A stretch of 64,000 nt of DNA. Source: Rhizobium sp. CF080. Lineage in GTDB: Bacteria; Pseudomonadota; Alphaproteobacteria; Rhizobiales; Rhizobiaceae. The stretch spans positions 607,396-671,395 of the forward strand of contig NZ_AKKC02000008.1 of assembly GCF_000282095.2 (NCBI RefSeq), in the 5' to 3' direction. The notes under the pieces are model-generated. The model did no database searches, was not told where the DNA came from, and worked only from the letters and a program-made list of their open reading frames with translations. Every line of letters starts with the position of its first letter. Positions within the stretch are counted from its first letter, which is position 1. Below are positions 1 through 7,266 of this stretch, in pieces. The translations under genes were made by a program, and so were the position numbers.

Positions 1-480
1 TTCGCCGTGCCGCCGATCCTGTCGGCGATGATGCTCGGCGCCTTCATCGGTTCAGGACGCTTCACGGCGATCATCGCCATCGGCGTGTTCATGGTGCCGG
101 TCTTCGCGCGGCTCTCGCTCGGCGCTGCCCTGCAGATCTGGACGCGGGACTATGTCACCGCCGCCGTCAGCATGGGGCGGCCGAAAGCAAAGATCACGCT
201 CGTGCATGTGTTGCCGAACATTTCCAACCAGATCATCGTGCAAGTGACGATCCAGCTCGGCCTGGCTATCCTCACCGAGGCGGGCCTGTCCTTCCTCGGC
301 CTCGGCATGCCGCCGCCGACGCCCACCTGGGGGCGGATGCTCGCGGATGCTCAGACCTTCCTCGGCCAGGCGCCGTGGCTGGCGCTGATGCCGGGGCTTG
401 CGATCGCGCTTGCCGTGCTCGGCCTCAACATGCTCGGCGACGGCCTGCGCGACCTTCTCGATCCCCGCGACAATTCCTGA
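1..480 (+). CDS. ABC transporter permease, DppC/OppC type (5'-truncated)
   Basis: This is the C-terminal part of an inner-membrane permease of a peptide/nickel-type ABC importer; the window begins inside the gene and the reading frame is open from base 1. The visible part carries the cytoplasmic EAA-type loop that contacts the ATPase (around YVTAAVSMGRPKAKITLVHV), then the family pattern GLSFLGLGMPPPTPTWG and a last membrane segment ending in LGDGLRDLLDPRDNS, the usual end of DppC-like proteins. The amidase gene follows after 21 bp, so the transporter probably imports an amide or small peptide that the amidase hydrolyses. The exact substrate cannot be read from the sequence. Confidence 0.9.
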   Translation, partial: FAVPPILSAMMLGAFIGSGRFTAIIAIGVFMVPVFARLSLGAALQIWTRDYVTAAVSMGRPKAKITLVHVLPNISNQIIVQVTIQLGLAILTEAGLSFLGLGMPPPTPTWGRMLADAQTFLGQAPWLALMPGLAIALAVLGLNMLGDGLRDLLDPRDNS

Positions 481-501
481 TTTCGAAACGAAGATATTGC
501 C

Positions 502-1896
502 ATGAATGACCTCCTGAAATTGACGATCCACGAATTGCTCGATCTTTATTCGGCCAAGAAGCTGTCGCCCTCGGAATACTGGCTGGCCGTCGAGGATCGC
601 GTCGCCGCCTTCGAACCGCATGTGCAGGCGCTCTACCTCTATGATCCGGAGAGTGCGCGGGCGCAGGCCGCTGCCTCGACCGAACGCTGGATGCAGGGCG
701 AGACGCTGGGCGTGCTGGACGGCATTCCGGTGACGCTGAAGGAGCTGATTGCCACCAAGGGCCAGCCGGTGCCGCTCGGCACGGCGGCCGTCGAACTGAC
801 GCCTGCGGCCGAAGATGCGCCGATCGCGGCCCGCTGCCGTGAGGACGGTGCGGTGATCTTCGCCAAGACCACGTGCCCGGACTACGGCATGCTCTCCTCC
901 GGCCTGTCGAGTTTCCACCATCTGAGTCGCAACCCGTGGGACCTGACGCAGAACCCCGGCGGTTCGAGCGCCGGCGCTTCTGCCGCCGGCGCCGCCAGTT
1001 TCGGCCCCTTGCATATCGGCACGGATATCGGTGGCTCCGTGCGCCTGCCGGCCGGCTGGACCGGGCTGTTCGGCTTCAAGCCGAGCCAGGGCCGCATCCC
1101 GGTCGATCCCTATTATGTCGGGCGCTGCGCCGGGCCGATGACCCGCACGGTCGGGGATGCCGCCTATTCCATGGCGACGCTGTCGCGGCCCGATTGGCGC
1201 GACGGCACCTCGCTGCCGCCCAACGATTTCGACTGGCTGGATTTCGATATCGACGTGAAGGGCATGAAGATTGGCCTGATGCTCGATGCCGGCATCGGCC
1301 TTGCCGTGGACGAGGAGGTCCGCGATGCCGTGGTGGCCGCCGCCAAACGTTTCGAGGAGGCGGGCGCGATCATCATTCCAGTTGGGCCGGTGATCACCCG
1401 CGTCATGCTCGACGGGCTCGACAGTTTCTGGCGCTCGCGGTTCTGGGGCGACATCGAGACCATGCCGGAAGAACGTCGGGCGCTGATCCTGCCCTATATC
1501 TACCAGTGGGCGGAAGGCGGCACTTCCATTTCCGGCGTCGAGGCGGTGCGCGGCTTCAACCAGACGATCGAGATGCGCAAGACGTGCGGCCGCCTGTTCT
1601 CCACCGTCGATGCGGTGATCTCGCCGACCAACCCGATCGTCTCCTATCCGGCGGAATGGGCGTCCCCTACCAACGATCCGGCGCTGCCCTTCGAGCATAT
1701 CGGCTTCACCGTGCCGTGGAACATGTCGGAACAGCCGGCCTCCTCGATCAATTGCGGTTTTTCGAAATCCGGCATGCCGATCGGCCTGCAGATCGTCGGC
1801 CCGCGCTACGACGACCTCAGGGTGTTGAAACTGTCGCGCGCCTTCGAGCAATGGACCGGCGGCGTCACCGCCTGGCCCGAACCGCCGGCCGCCTGA
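502..1896 (+). CDS. Amidase (amidase-signature family)
   Basis: Amidase-signature hydrolase of 464 residues, probably cytoplasmic, hydrolysing a carboxamide to acid and ammonia. The Ser-cisSer-Lys triad is visible: Lys80 in GIPVTLKE, cis-Ser155 in NPGGSSAG and the nucleophile Ser179 in DIGGSVRLPA. The spacings (75 and 24 residues) equal those known for the family. The ATG follows the upstream permease stop by 21 bp, so the gene is the last of a transporter operon. A short hairpin (1927-1944) lies after it. The family has very broad substrates; whether this enzyme acts on aryl amides, peptide amides or something else is unknown. Confidence 0.9.
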   Translation: MNDLLKLTIHELLDLYSAKKLSPSEYWLAVEDRVAAFEPHVQALYLYDPESARAQAAASTERWMQGETLGVLDGIPVTLKELIATKGQPVPLGTAAVELTPAAEDAPIAARCREDGAVIFAKTTCPDYGMLSSGLSSFHHLSRNPWDLTQNPGGSSAGASAAGAASFGPLHIGTDIGGSVRLPAGWTGLFGFKPSQGRIPVDPYYVGRCAGPMTRTVGDAAYSMATLSRPDWRDGTSLPPNDFDWLDFDIDVKGMKIGLMLDAGIGLAVDEEVRDAVVAAAKRFEEAGAIIIPVGPVITRVMLDGLDSFWRSRFWGDIETMPEERRALILPYIYQWAEGGTSISGVEAVRGFNQTIEMRKTCGRLFSTVDAVISPTNPIVSYPAEWASPTNDPALPFEHIGFTVPWNMSEQPASSINCGFSKSGMPIGLQIVGPRYDDLRVLKLSRAFEQWTGGVTAWPEPPAA

Positions 1897-1944
1897 TCCT
1901 CTCCAGCTTATTCGGCTATTTCACCTCCCGTGCGCTGGCACGGG

Positions 1945-1969
1945 GGAACAATCGCGCTTTTGCCGCGTT
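1945..1969 (+). promoter_or_regulatory. Predicted EcfG-type promoter for the DUF883 operon
   Basis: GGAAC at 1945-1949 and CGTT at 1966-1969 are separated by exactly 16 nt, the published consensus of EcfG general stress promoters in alphaproteobacteria. The start codon it would serve is at 2128, so the leader would be about 150 nt. A small hairpin (CCCGTGC/GCACGGG, 1927-1944) directly abuts the -35 element and may end the amidase transcript. Confidence 0.65.
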
Positions 1970-2127
1970 CACCGGCGGCCACAGAAACGCAACGTGAGCA
2001 GGATGCGCGGGTCGTGCGTTTGCTTGCTTGGGAAAATGATCCCTTCCGCGTTTCCAACGTCGTTTGATCCCGCGCAAAGCCTTCCCCGGCGCGCATCCTC
2101 TAAGGTCCGCAAAACAAGGAGATCGAT

Positions 2128-2475
2128 ATGCCTGCAGCCAACCCCACGACCGACTTCACCCGCAATGGCACCGGCCCGAACTCGGCAACCAACAAGGATG
2201 TCGAAGCCCAGATCCAGCAGCTCCGGGACGATATCGCAGCGCTCGCCCGCAGCGTTGCCGCCGTCGGTAACGAGAAGGCCAGCGAATACAAGGGCAAGGC
2301 CCGCCGGGTCGCCAACGATGCCGCAGACGCTTCGATGCAGATGGTGGAAGCCGCCCGCGATCAGGCCCTGTCGATGGAAAAGGACCTGGAGCGCCAGATT
2401 CGCACCAACCCTATCCAGGCCGTCGCCATCGCCGCCGGCGTCGGGTTCCTGTTCGCGCTGCTGACGCGTCGCTGA
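2128..2475 (+). CDS. DUF883 family protein (ElaB/YqjD-like)
   Basis: A 115-residue protein with a polar, probably coiled-coil N-terminal part (DVEAQIQQLRDDIAALARSV onward), a middle rich in Ala/Glu, and a C-terminal glycine-zipper membrane anchor (AVAIAAGVGFLFALLTRR). This is the layout of DUF883/ElaB/YqjD proteins, which in enterobacteria are tail-anchored, stress- or stationary-phase-induced and can bind ribosomes; that role is not proven here. AAGGAG precedes the ATG. It overlaps the next gene by ATGA, so both are likely co-translated. A predicted EcfG promoter lies upstream at 1945-1969. Confidence 0.85.
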   Translation: MPAANPTTDFTRNGTGPNSATNKDVEAQIQQLRDDIAALARSVAAVGNEKASEYKGKARRVANDAADASMQMVEAARDQALSMEKDLERQIRTNPIQAVAIAAGVGFLFALLTRR

Positions 2476-2930
2476 TGATGACAGGCCTTGGTCCCCTTTT
2501 GGCTTCGCTCGCCGCGATGGATATCGCGGCGTTCGCGCGCAAGCTCAAAAGAAACGCGATGCTCTATGCCTTCGTGCTGCTTTTCCTGCTGACGGCCTAT
2601 GGGCTGGCGGTGGCGGCGCTTGCCGTCTATCTCGCCGGAATCTGGGGACCGCCGATCGCGCTGCTTGCGGTTGCCGGCGGTGCGCTGCTGCTGGCATTGA
2701 TCTTCTACCTTTGCGTGGTCATCGCCAACGCGTCCGAGCAGCGTCGCAAGCGGGAAGCCGCAGCCTCCAACAGTTCCAAGGCGCTGATGATGACGGCGGC
2801 TCTGACGGCATTGCCGCTGCTCGTCAAATCGCGCCCGCTGCTGCTTGTTGCGATCGTTGGTGGTCTCGGGTTCCTTGCTACGAAGACCATGGGCGCTTCC
2901 AACCGCCGGTATTCCGATCCTGCCGAATAG
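2475..2930 (+). CDS. Phage-holin-like / YqjE-type membrane protein
   Basis: A 151-residue membrane protein with two adjacent hydrophobic segments (about residues 29-55 and 58-87), a basic cytoplasmic stretch (NASEQRRKREAAA) and a third weakly hydrophobic segment (about 105-135). It resembles YqjE/DUF1469 holin-superfamily proteins that are commonly encoded next to DUF883 proteins. Its ATG overlaps the DUF883 stop codon (ATGA), indicating translational coupling and a common function at the membrane. No enzymatic motif is seen. Confidence 0.75.
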   Translation: MMTGLGPLLASLAAMDIAAFARKLKRNAMLYAFVLLFLLTAYGLAVAALAVYLAGIWGPPIALLAVAGGALLLALIFYLCVVIANASEQRRKREAAASNSSKALMMTAALTALPLLVKSRPLLLVAIVGGLGFLATKTMGASNRRYSDPAE

Positions 2931-2946
2931 GCGCGGCTGATCTGAT

Positions 2947-3705
2947 CTAGATAAACGGCCGCCTGCCTTCCGCGGGCGGCCGCCATTCCGCGACCTGATA
3001 AAGCCCCTCGCGGTTCCGCACCTCGCAACCTCGGTCGAGCCAGCGGACCAGTCCCTGGTCCACGAGCTTTCGCAACGTCTTGTTGGTGTGCACGAGCGAC
3101 AGGCCCAGGGTGTCGGCCACATGCTGCTGTGTCAGCGGCAGTGGCGCAGGCTTGTCCGCTGGAGCCGCACCCGTCGCCTTGGCGCGCGCATCGAGGAATG
3201 CCAGCAGATACGCGGCCCGTTCCCGCGCGGTCCGCCGCCCGATGCTCAGGATATGTTCGTCGAGCATGGACTCCTCGCGCGCGGCGAGCCAGGTGATGTC
3301 GTAGGCCAGCGACGGGTGGTTCTGGAACAGGGTCGGGAGCCGGTCGCGCTCGAACATGCAGAGCGTCATCTTCGTCAGCGCTTCGACCGAATGCTGCATC
3401 TCCACCATGATATTGCCCTGCAGGCCGACCAGGTCGCCCGGCAACACGTAGTTGAGGATCTGCCGCCGCCCGTCCTCCAGAATCTTGTAGCGAAAACCCC
3501 AGCCGGACAGCACCGTATAGAGCTGCGGATTGCTTTCGCCCTCCACCATGATCGACATGCCCGGATCGGCCAGCAATTCGCCGATCTTGAAGCTCGACAC
3601 GAAGGCCAGCTCCTCGCGCGTAAAGTCACGGAAACCGGGGCGCTGGCGCAGCGGACATTGCTCGCAGGGTATGCGGGTGGGGACGACGGGTTTGGGATTT
3701 GCCAT
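2947..3705 (-). CDS. Crp/Fnr family transcriptional regulator
   Basis: Regulator of 252 residues from ATG 3705; an in-frame GTG at 3756 would add 17 residues but seems less likely because the protein then starts with a hydrophobic stretch not usual in the family. It has an N-terminal CEQCPLR motif, a cyclic-nucleotide-binding-like beta barrel (LYTVLSGWGFRY, LPGDLVGLQG) and a C-terminal winged helix with recognition helix around LTQQHVADTLGLSLVHTNKT. Only two Cys are in the N-terminal cluster, so a full FNR 4Fe-4S site is not obvious. It is divergent from the lone receiver gene and sits inside the stress island; no target site was identified. Confidence 0.85.
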   Translation of the reverse strand: MANPKPVVPTRIPCEQCPLRQRPGFRDFTREELAFVSSFKIGELLADPGMSIMVEGESNPQLYTVLSGWGFRYKILEDGRRQILNYVLPGDLVGLQGNIMVEMQHSVEALTKMTLCMFERDRLPTLFQNHPSLAYDITWLAAREESMLDEHILSIGRRTARERAAYLLAFLDARAKATGAAPADKPAPLPLTQQHVADTLGLSLVHTNKTLRKLVDQGLVRWLDRGCEVRNREGLYQVAEWRPPAEGRRPFI

Positions 3706-3839
3706 AGGACTCAATGAAAGAAGGAACCCACGAACAATAGTAGGCTGTTTTCCCACCGTCTGTGTCTTTTTTAAATGACCACGCGATCTTTCGGTGGTCT
3801 AGCCCGATTTCATTGTCGAAATTTAGGGCGGACATTTCT

Positions 3840-4184
3840 TTGCGGATCCTCGTCGTCGATCGGGAATTTCTGGTGGCCATGGAAGTAGAGGCCGTGCTTG
3901 CCGAGGCCCTTCCCTGCGAAGTACAGATCGCCACGCCGCGCAACTATGCGGTCGAGCTGGAGCGCGCCCGGTTCAACGTGATCGTCATCGATTCCGCGCT
4001 GATCGATGCGGAGAACGGGGAGGCCGCCCGTCGACTGCGAGCCTCCGGGGCAGGCCTGGTTTTCACCACGCTCGGGTTCGAGGATATGGCTGGCATGCAG
4101 GGCTGGGACGGAATTACCGTCGTCTCCAAACCCTTCGACGACCACCACCTTGTCGAAGCCGTCAAAAACGCCGCCCGGGTGTGA
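3840..4184 (+). CDS. Single-domain response regulator (receiver only)
   Basis: A stand-alone receiver domain of about 114 residues without output domain. With the TTG at 3840 the protein begins (M)RILVVDREFLVAMEVEAVL, the usual first strand and acidic pocket of receivers; AGGGCGG lies upstream at workable spacing. A GTG at 3762 would add 26 residues with no receiver similarity. The phospho-acceptor Asp is in NVIVIDSALI and the conserved Lys in VVSKPFDD. The acidic pair is reduced to Asp-Arg-Glu. VFTTLGF stands where the FATGUY receivers of the general stress response have FATGY. Encoded between a Crp/Fnr gene and ecfG, it may be a phosphorelay partner of the HWE kinase, but that is inference. 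Confidence 0.8.
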   Translation: MRILVVDREFLVAMEVEAVLAEALPCEVQIATPRNYAVELERARFNVIVIDSALIDAENGEAARRLRASGAGLVFTTLGFEDMAGMQGWDGITVVSKPFDDHHLVEAVKNAARV

Positions 4185-4196
4185 GCGGCGTTTTCT
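4166..4196 (+). terminator. Rho-independent terminator of the receiver gene
   Basis: AAACGCCGC (4166-4174) pairs with GCGGCGTTT (4185-4193) and is followed by a short T/C-rich tract. The stem overlaps the stop codon of the receiver gene and lies between it and the convergent end of ecfG. Confidence 0.6.
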
Positions 4197-4207
4197 CCAT
4201 TTCCGGA

Positions 4208-4774
4208 TCAGCTGCCAAAGGCGCGTGAGGTGATCGCCGCGTCGCCCGCGTCGGGGCCGTAATCGCCCTCGCCGGAGACGCCGAGCAGTTCCTGCAGGCG
4301 GGTACGGGCGCGGGAAACACGGCTCTTGATCGTGCCGACGGCACAGCCGCAGATCGCAGCGGCCTCCTCGTAGGCGAAGCCGGCGGCACCCACCAGAACG
4401 ATCGCCTCGCGCTGGTCGTCGGGCAGCTTGTCGAGCGCCTTGCGGAAGTCCTGCAGGTCGAGACGGCCATATTGCTCGGGATGGACCGAGAACCGCTCGC
4501 TGAACAGGCCGTCGCTGTCCTGCACCTCGCGTCCGCGCTTGCGCATCTGGCTGTAGAATTCGTTGCGCAAGATGGTGAACAGCCACGCCCGCATGTTGGT
4601 GCCGGCGGTGAAGCTGGTCTGGTTCGCCCAGGCCTTCATGATCGTATCTTGCACAAGGTCATCCGCCTTGTCGTGCCGGCCTGTCAGGGATACCGCGAAA
4701 GCACGCAGATTGGGCAGCGACGCGAGAAGGTCGCGCTTGAAGCCGCGATCGTCGATCTCGTCTTCTTTACTCAT
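4208..4774 (-). CDS. ecfG: General stress response ECF sigma factor EcfG (ECF15)
   Basis: Sigma factor of 188 residues with region 2 (DDLVQDTIMKAWANQ; RAWLFTILRNEFYSQMRKRG) and region 4 (LPDDQREAIVLVGAAGFAYE; GCAVGTIKSRVSRARTRL). It lacks the extra domains of other ECF groups and closely matches the EcfG/RpoE2 group. It directs polymerase to GGAAC/CGTT promoters when released from NepR. Its ATG overlaps the nepR stop codon (ATGA), so anti-sigma and sigma factor are co-translated. phyR is divergent. Several predicted EcfG sites nearby, including one before nepR, fit autoregulation. The assignment is strong from both sequence and synteny. Confidence 0.95.
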   Translation of the reverse strand: MSKEDEIDDRGFKRDLLASLPNLRAFAVSLTGRHDKADDLVQDTIMKAWANQTSFTAGTNMRAWLFTILRNEFYSQMRKRGREVQDSDGLFSERFSVHPEQYGRLDLQDFRKALDKLPDDQREAIVLVGAAGFAYEEAAAICGCAVGTIKSRVSRARTRLQELLGVSGEGDYGPDAGDAAITSRAFGS

Positions 4775-4983
4775 TTTGCGTTCACCGGCTTAGCGTTCTT
4801 CTCCGCCTGTTCCAGGCGCTCGAGGAGATTGAGAAAACGATCCGGAATCCCTTCCTCCTGCACCGCGTCGTAGAAGTCCCGCAGCTTGCGGGATATGGAA
4901 GCGTTCGGCGGCACCGCTCCGGGTCGGACTTCATGGGGCTGGATTTCTGTCATCTCTTCTTTTTTTCTATTTTCGTCACTCAT
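4771..4983 (-). CDS. nepR: Anti-sigma factor NepR
   Basis: Small acidic protein of 70 residues from ATG 4983 (longer in-frame starts would run into the divergent promoter region). The C-terminal half carries the NepR signature KLRDFYDAVQEEGIPDRF followed by LNLLERLEQAEKN, the helices that clamp EcfG and are captured by phosphorylated PhyR. The N-terminal third is charged and probably disordered. It is the first gene of the nepR-ecfG operon, with ATGA overlap to ecfG, and is divergent from phyR. A GGAAC-N18-TT promoter element lies just upstream. Confidence 0.93.
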   Translation of the reverse strand: MSDENRKKEEMTEIQPHEVRPGAVPPNASISRKLRDFYDAVQEEGIPDRFLNLLERLEQAEKNAKPVNAK

Positions 4984-5020
4984 CACGCGGGCAGCCTGTT
5001 GCGATATCGTCGGGCAAAGG

Positions 5021-5045
5021 AATTCCTGGCGGGAAAAAAAGTTCC
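5021..5045 (-). promoter_or_regulatory. Predicted EcfG promoter of nepR-ecfG
   Basis: Read on the minus strand, GGAAC (5045-5041) is followed after 18 nt by TT (5022-5021), the form GGAAC-N18-TT described for the Sinorhizobium RpoE2 regulon. The nepR ATG lies about 40 nt downstream. The -10 half is weaker than at phyR (AATT instead of CGTT). It would give sigma-factor autoregulation. Confidence 0.55.
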
Positions 5046-5053
5046 ACTCTTGC

Positions 5054-5078
5054 GGAACTTTTTTTGCAGGCCCACGTT
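5054..5078 (+). promoter_or_regulatory. Predicted EcfG promoter of phyR
   Basis: GGAAC (5054-5058) and CGTT (5075-5078) are spaced by 16 nt, a perfect EcfG-type promoter. The phyR ATG is 44 nt downstream. The two -35 boxes of the divergent promoters lie only 8 nt apart as an inverted repeat (GTTCC ... GGAAC), each followed by a run of T. Confidence 0.75.
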
Positions 5079-5121
5079 CATTGCAGGTCAATTGCCCGCT
5101 GGGCACCGAGGGAGATTTTGT

Positions 5122-5916
5122 ATGTCACTCACCACACGCGTTGCGTCTCACCTTCCATATCTGCGTCGGTATGCTCGCGCCGTCACCGGATCACAGACTT
5201 CGGGAGACGCCTATGTTGCCGCGGTCCTGGAAGCGTTGATCGCAGACGTTTCGATTTTCCCTGAAACGTCCAAGGACCGTGTCTCGCTTTATAAACTGTT
5301 TGTCGCGATTTTTGGTTCCACCGACATCGAGATCCGCCCGATCGAATCGCCGTTTGCCTGGGAACAGCGCGCGGCAGCCAATCTCTCGATGCTTCCCTCC
5401 CAGTCCCGGCATGCCTTCCTGCTGGTCTCGGTCGAAGGTTTCACCATCGAGGAAGCCGCCGAAGTTCTCGATGTCAGCACGGGCGAGGTGAATCGTCTGC
5501 TCGACGACGCCACCCGCGAAATCTCGCGCCAGGTCGCAACCGACATCATGATCATCGAGGACGAGCCGCTGATCGCGCTCGACATCGAGCAGATGGTGCA
5601 GGATCTCGGCCATCGCGTCACGGGCATCGCCCGCACCCACAAGGAAGCGGTGTCGCTCTTCCAGTCCTCGCATCCGAAAATGGTGCTTGCCGACATCCAG
5701 CTCGCCGATGGCAGCTCGGGCATCGACGCGGTCAACGAGATCCTGAAGTCTTCGAGCGTGCCGGTGATCTTCATCACCGCCTTCCCGGAACGGCTTCTGA
5801 CCGGTGAACGCCCGGAACCGGCCTTTCTGGTCACCAAGCCTTTCAACCCGGATATGGTGAAGGCGTTGATCAGCCAGGCGCTGTTCTTCAACGAAGCAGT
5901 GAAGGCGGCCGCTTGA
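5122..5916 (+). CDS. phyR: Response regulator / anti-anti-sigma factor PhyR
   Basis: 264-residue PhyR: an N-terminal sigma-factor mimic (residues 1-140; LPSQSRHAFLLVSVEGFTIE resembles region 4) and a C-terminal receiver (142-255) with acidic pocket EDE (146-148), phospho-acceptor Asp191 (LADIQLADG) and Lys239 (VTKPFNP). On phosphorylation the mimic binds NepR and frees EcfG. The ATG at 5122 has AGGGAGA at good spacing; longer in-frame starts would extend through the promoter. It is divergent from nepR-ecfG and preceded by a perfect EcfG-type promoter, so positive feedback is likely. The HWE kinase 350 bp downstream is a candidate cognate kinase. Confidence 0.95.
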   Translation: MSLTTRVASHLPYLRRYARAVTGSQTSGDAYVAAVLEALIADVSIFPETSKDRVSLYKLFVAIFGSTDIEIRPIESPFAWEQRAAANLSMLPSQSRHAFLLVSVEGFTIEEAAEVLDVSTGEVNRLLDDATREISRQVATDIMIIEDEPLIALDIEQMVQDLGHRVTGIARTHKEAVSLFQSSHPKMVLADIQLADGSSGIDAVNEILKSSSVPVIFITAFPERLLTGERPEPAFLVTKPFNPDMVKALISQALFFNEAVKAAA

Positions 5917-5946
5917 TTCCACCGGCGGCAGTCGCGCGGGCGGGCC

Positions 5947-5971
5947 GGAACAAAATGCAACAGGTGGCGTT
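5947..5971 (+). promoter_or_regulatory. Predicted EcfG promoter of the DUF1328 gene
   Basis: GGAAC (5947-5951), 16 nt, CGTT (5968-5971), with the DUF1328 ATG at 5997. The element starts 30 bp after the phyR stop codon, so the small gene can be transcribed on its own under stress. Confidence 0.7.
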
Positions 5972-5996
5972 CTGGCGCATCCGAAAAGGAAAAACC

Positions 5997-6161
5997 ATGT
6001 TGTATTATGCTCTTGTCTGTCTGCTCGTCGCGATCTTCACAGGTGCGCTCGGCTTCAGCGGCATTGCGGGTACGGCCACCGGTCTCGCGCAGCTCCTGTT
6101 TTTCCTGTTTCTCGCGCTGCTGCTGATATCGCTGGTCGTCGGGTTGTTCCGGCGCGTTTGA
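5997..6161 (+). CDS. DUF1328 small membrane protein (YtjA-like)
   Basis: A 54-residue hydrophobic protein with two membrane helices (MLYYALVCLLVAIFTGALGF and LLFFLFLALLLISLVVGLF) and a basic end FRRV, the full length and pattern of the DUF1328/YtjA family. Function of the family is unknown. AAGGA precedes the ATG. It has its own predicted EcfG promoter and is followed 36 bp later by a strong intrinsic terminator, so it forms a monocistronic stress unit between phyR and the HWE kinase. Confidence 0.85.
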   Translation: MLYYALVCLLVAIFTGALGFSGIAGTATGLAQLLFFLFLALLLISLVVGLFRRV

Positions 6162-6196
6162 CGTCTTATAAAAGGTGGATAATCATACTCATAAAT

Positions 6197-6230
6197 CCGG
6201 GCGCCTGCCTACGCAGCAGGCGCCCGGTTT
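6197..6230 (+). terminator. Strong rho-independent terminator after the DUF1328 gene
   Basis: A perfect 12-bp stem (6197-6208 with 6216-6227, arm CCGGGCGCCTGC) and a 7-nt loop are followed by TTTCCCC. It ends the DUF1328 transcript and also argues that the kinase gene downstream begins after this point, not at the in-frame GTG 6175. Confidence 0.75.
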
Positions 6231-6264
6231 CCCCGGAAAGCCCGCAGACGGAGTGAGGAATTTG

Positions 6265-7266
6265 GTGCATCCCCTGACATGGCAGCAGGCTGGTCAGAGT
6301 GATGACAAGTTACGCGAATTTTTCATGCCGGCCTTGGTGGATCTCGGCGCCAGCATCATGATCCAGGATGCGGGCGGCAATTATCTCTTCGTCACCCATC
6401 TTCCGGAGGTCTGGGCCGTCGAGCATGTTCAGACCCCGACCGATATCAGCCTGTTCGGCGACGATGTGGGTGCAAAACTCACGACCCTCAAGGGCGGCAT
6501 GACGGAACCCGGTCGCAAGGGGCATATCGAGATTTCCATCGGCACCGAGCAGATCTACGAGTTCCGCGTCCAGACGGTGGAGTTCGCCAAGGGCGGCCTG
6601 CATTTCGTCACCACGATCATCGACCGTTCCGAGGAGCGTCATCGCGAGCGGCTGCTGCGCGCGCTGCTGCGCGAAGTCAGCCACCGGTCCAAGAACCTGC
6701 TCGCCATCATCCAGAGCATTGCGCTGCAGACGGCGCGCTATTCCGGCTCGCTGGAACTCTTCCTGCACAAGTTCCGCGGACGGCTTTATTCCCTCTCGCA
6801 GAGCCAGGACCTGATCACCGATTCCAGCTGGCGCGGCGCCTATTTCTTCGAACTGGTGCAGCAGCAGACGGAAAAATACCTGCCCGAGAACAAGCATCTG
6901 GTGCGCGTGCACGGCGACAATATCCTGTTGACGCCGAACGCCTCGCTGCATATCGGGCTGGCGCTGCACGAACTGATCGTCAATGCGGTCAGCCACGGTT
7001 CGCTGTTGCGCAGCGGCCGGGTGATCAACGTCACCTGCACCCGCATGCACCTCAACGGTCATGACTCGCTCGAAATGATCTGGGACGAGGTGCTGGATGC
7101 CAGCCAGAGTTCGGATGATACCGAGGATTCATTGAAGGCGCATTTCGGCAGTACGGTGCTGGAACGCGTCGTACCCGCCTCGGTCAACGGCAAGGCGCAA
7201 TACGTCATCTCGAACGACCGCATCAGCTATCGGCTGGTATTCCCGCTGGAGAGCGGAGGGGATTGA
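6265..7266 (+). CDS. HWE-family sensor histidine kinase (PAS-containing)
   Basis: Soluble kinase of about 333 residues from GTG 6265, chosen because AGGAA precedes it and an intrinsic terminator lies between it and the upstream in-frame GTG at 6175. It has a PAS-like sensor (LGASIMIQDAGGNYLFVTHL), a dimerisation helix with phospho-accepting His140 (LLREVSHRSKNLLAII) and a short ATPase domain whose N-box contains His-Glu (LHIGLALHELIVNAVSHGSL) and later WDE, the three marks of the HWE group. Kinases of this group phosphorylate PhyR. No membrane segment is present, so it would sense a cytoplasmic cue. It lies in the general stress locus downstream of phyR. Confidence 0.85.
   Translation: MHPLTWQQAGQSDDKLREFFMPALVDLGASIMIQDAGGNYLFVTHLPEVWAVEHVQTPTDISLFGDDVGAKLTTLKGGMTEPGRKGHIEISIGTEQIYEFRVQTVEFAKGGLHFVTTIIDRSEERHRERLLRALLREVSHRSKNLLAIIQSIALQTARYSGSLELFLHKFRGRLYSLSQSQDLITDSSWRGAYFFELVQQQTEKYLPENKHLVRVHGDNILLTPNASLHIGLALHELIVNAVSHGSLLRSGRVINVTCTRMHLNGHDSLEMIWDEVLDASQSSDDTEDSLKAHFGSTVLERVVPASVNGKAQYVISNDRISYRLVFPLESGGD

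Noticed and set aside
52..1851. A 599-codon ORF on the minus strand opposite the amidase
   Set aside because: Arg/Gly/His/Asp-rich composition typical of antisense frames in high-GC DNA, no domain pattern, and it covers two clearly real plus-strand genes.
2361..3122. Minus-strand ORF opposite the DUF883/holin-like genes as a second gene
   Set aside because: Arg/Gln-rich antisense translation without ribosome site; the plus-strand pair has a coherent family assignment.
3723..3752. GGAAC upstream of the lone receiver gene as an EcfG promoter
   Set aside because: No CGTT or TT at the correct 16-18 nt distance.
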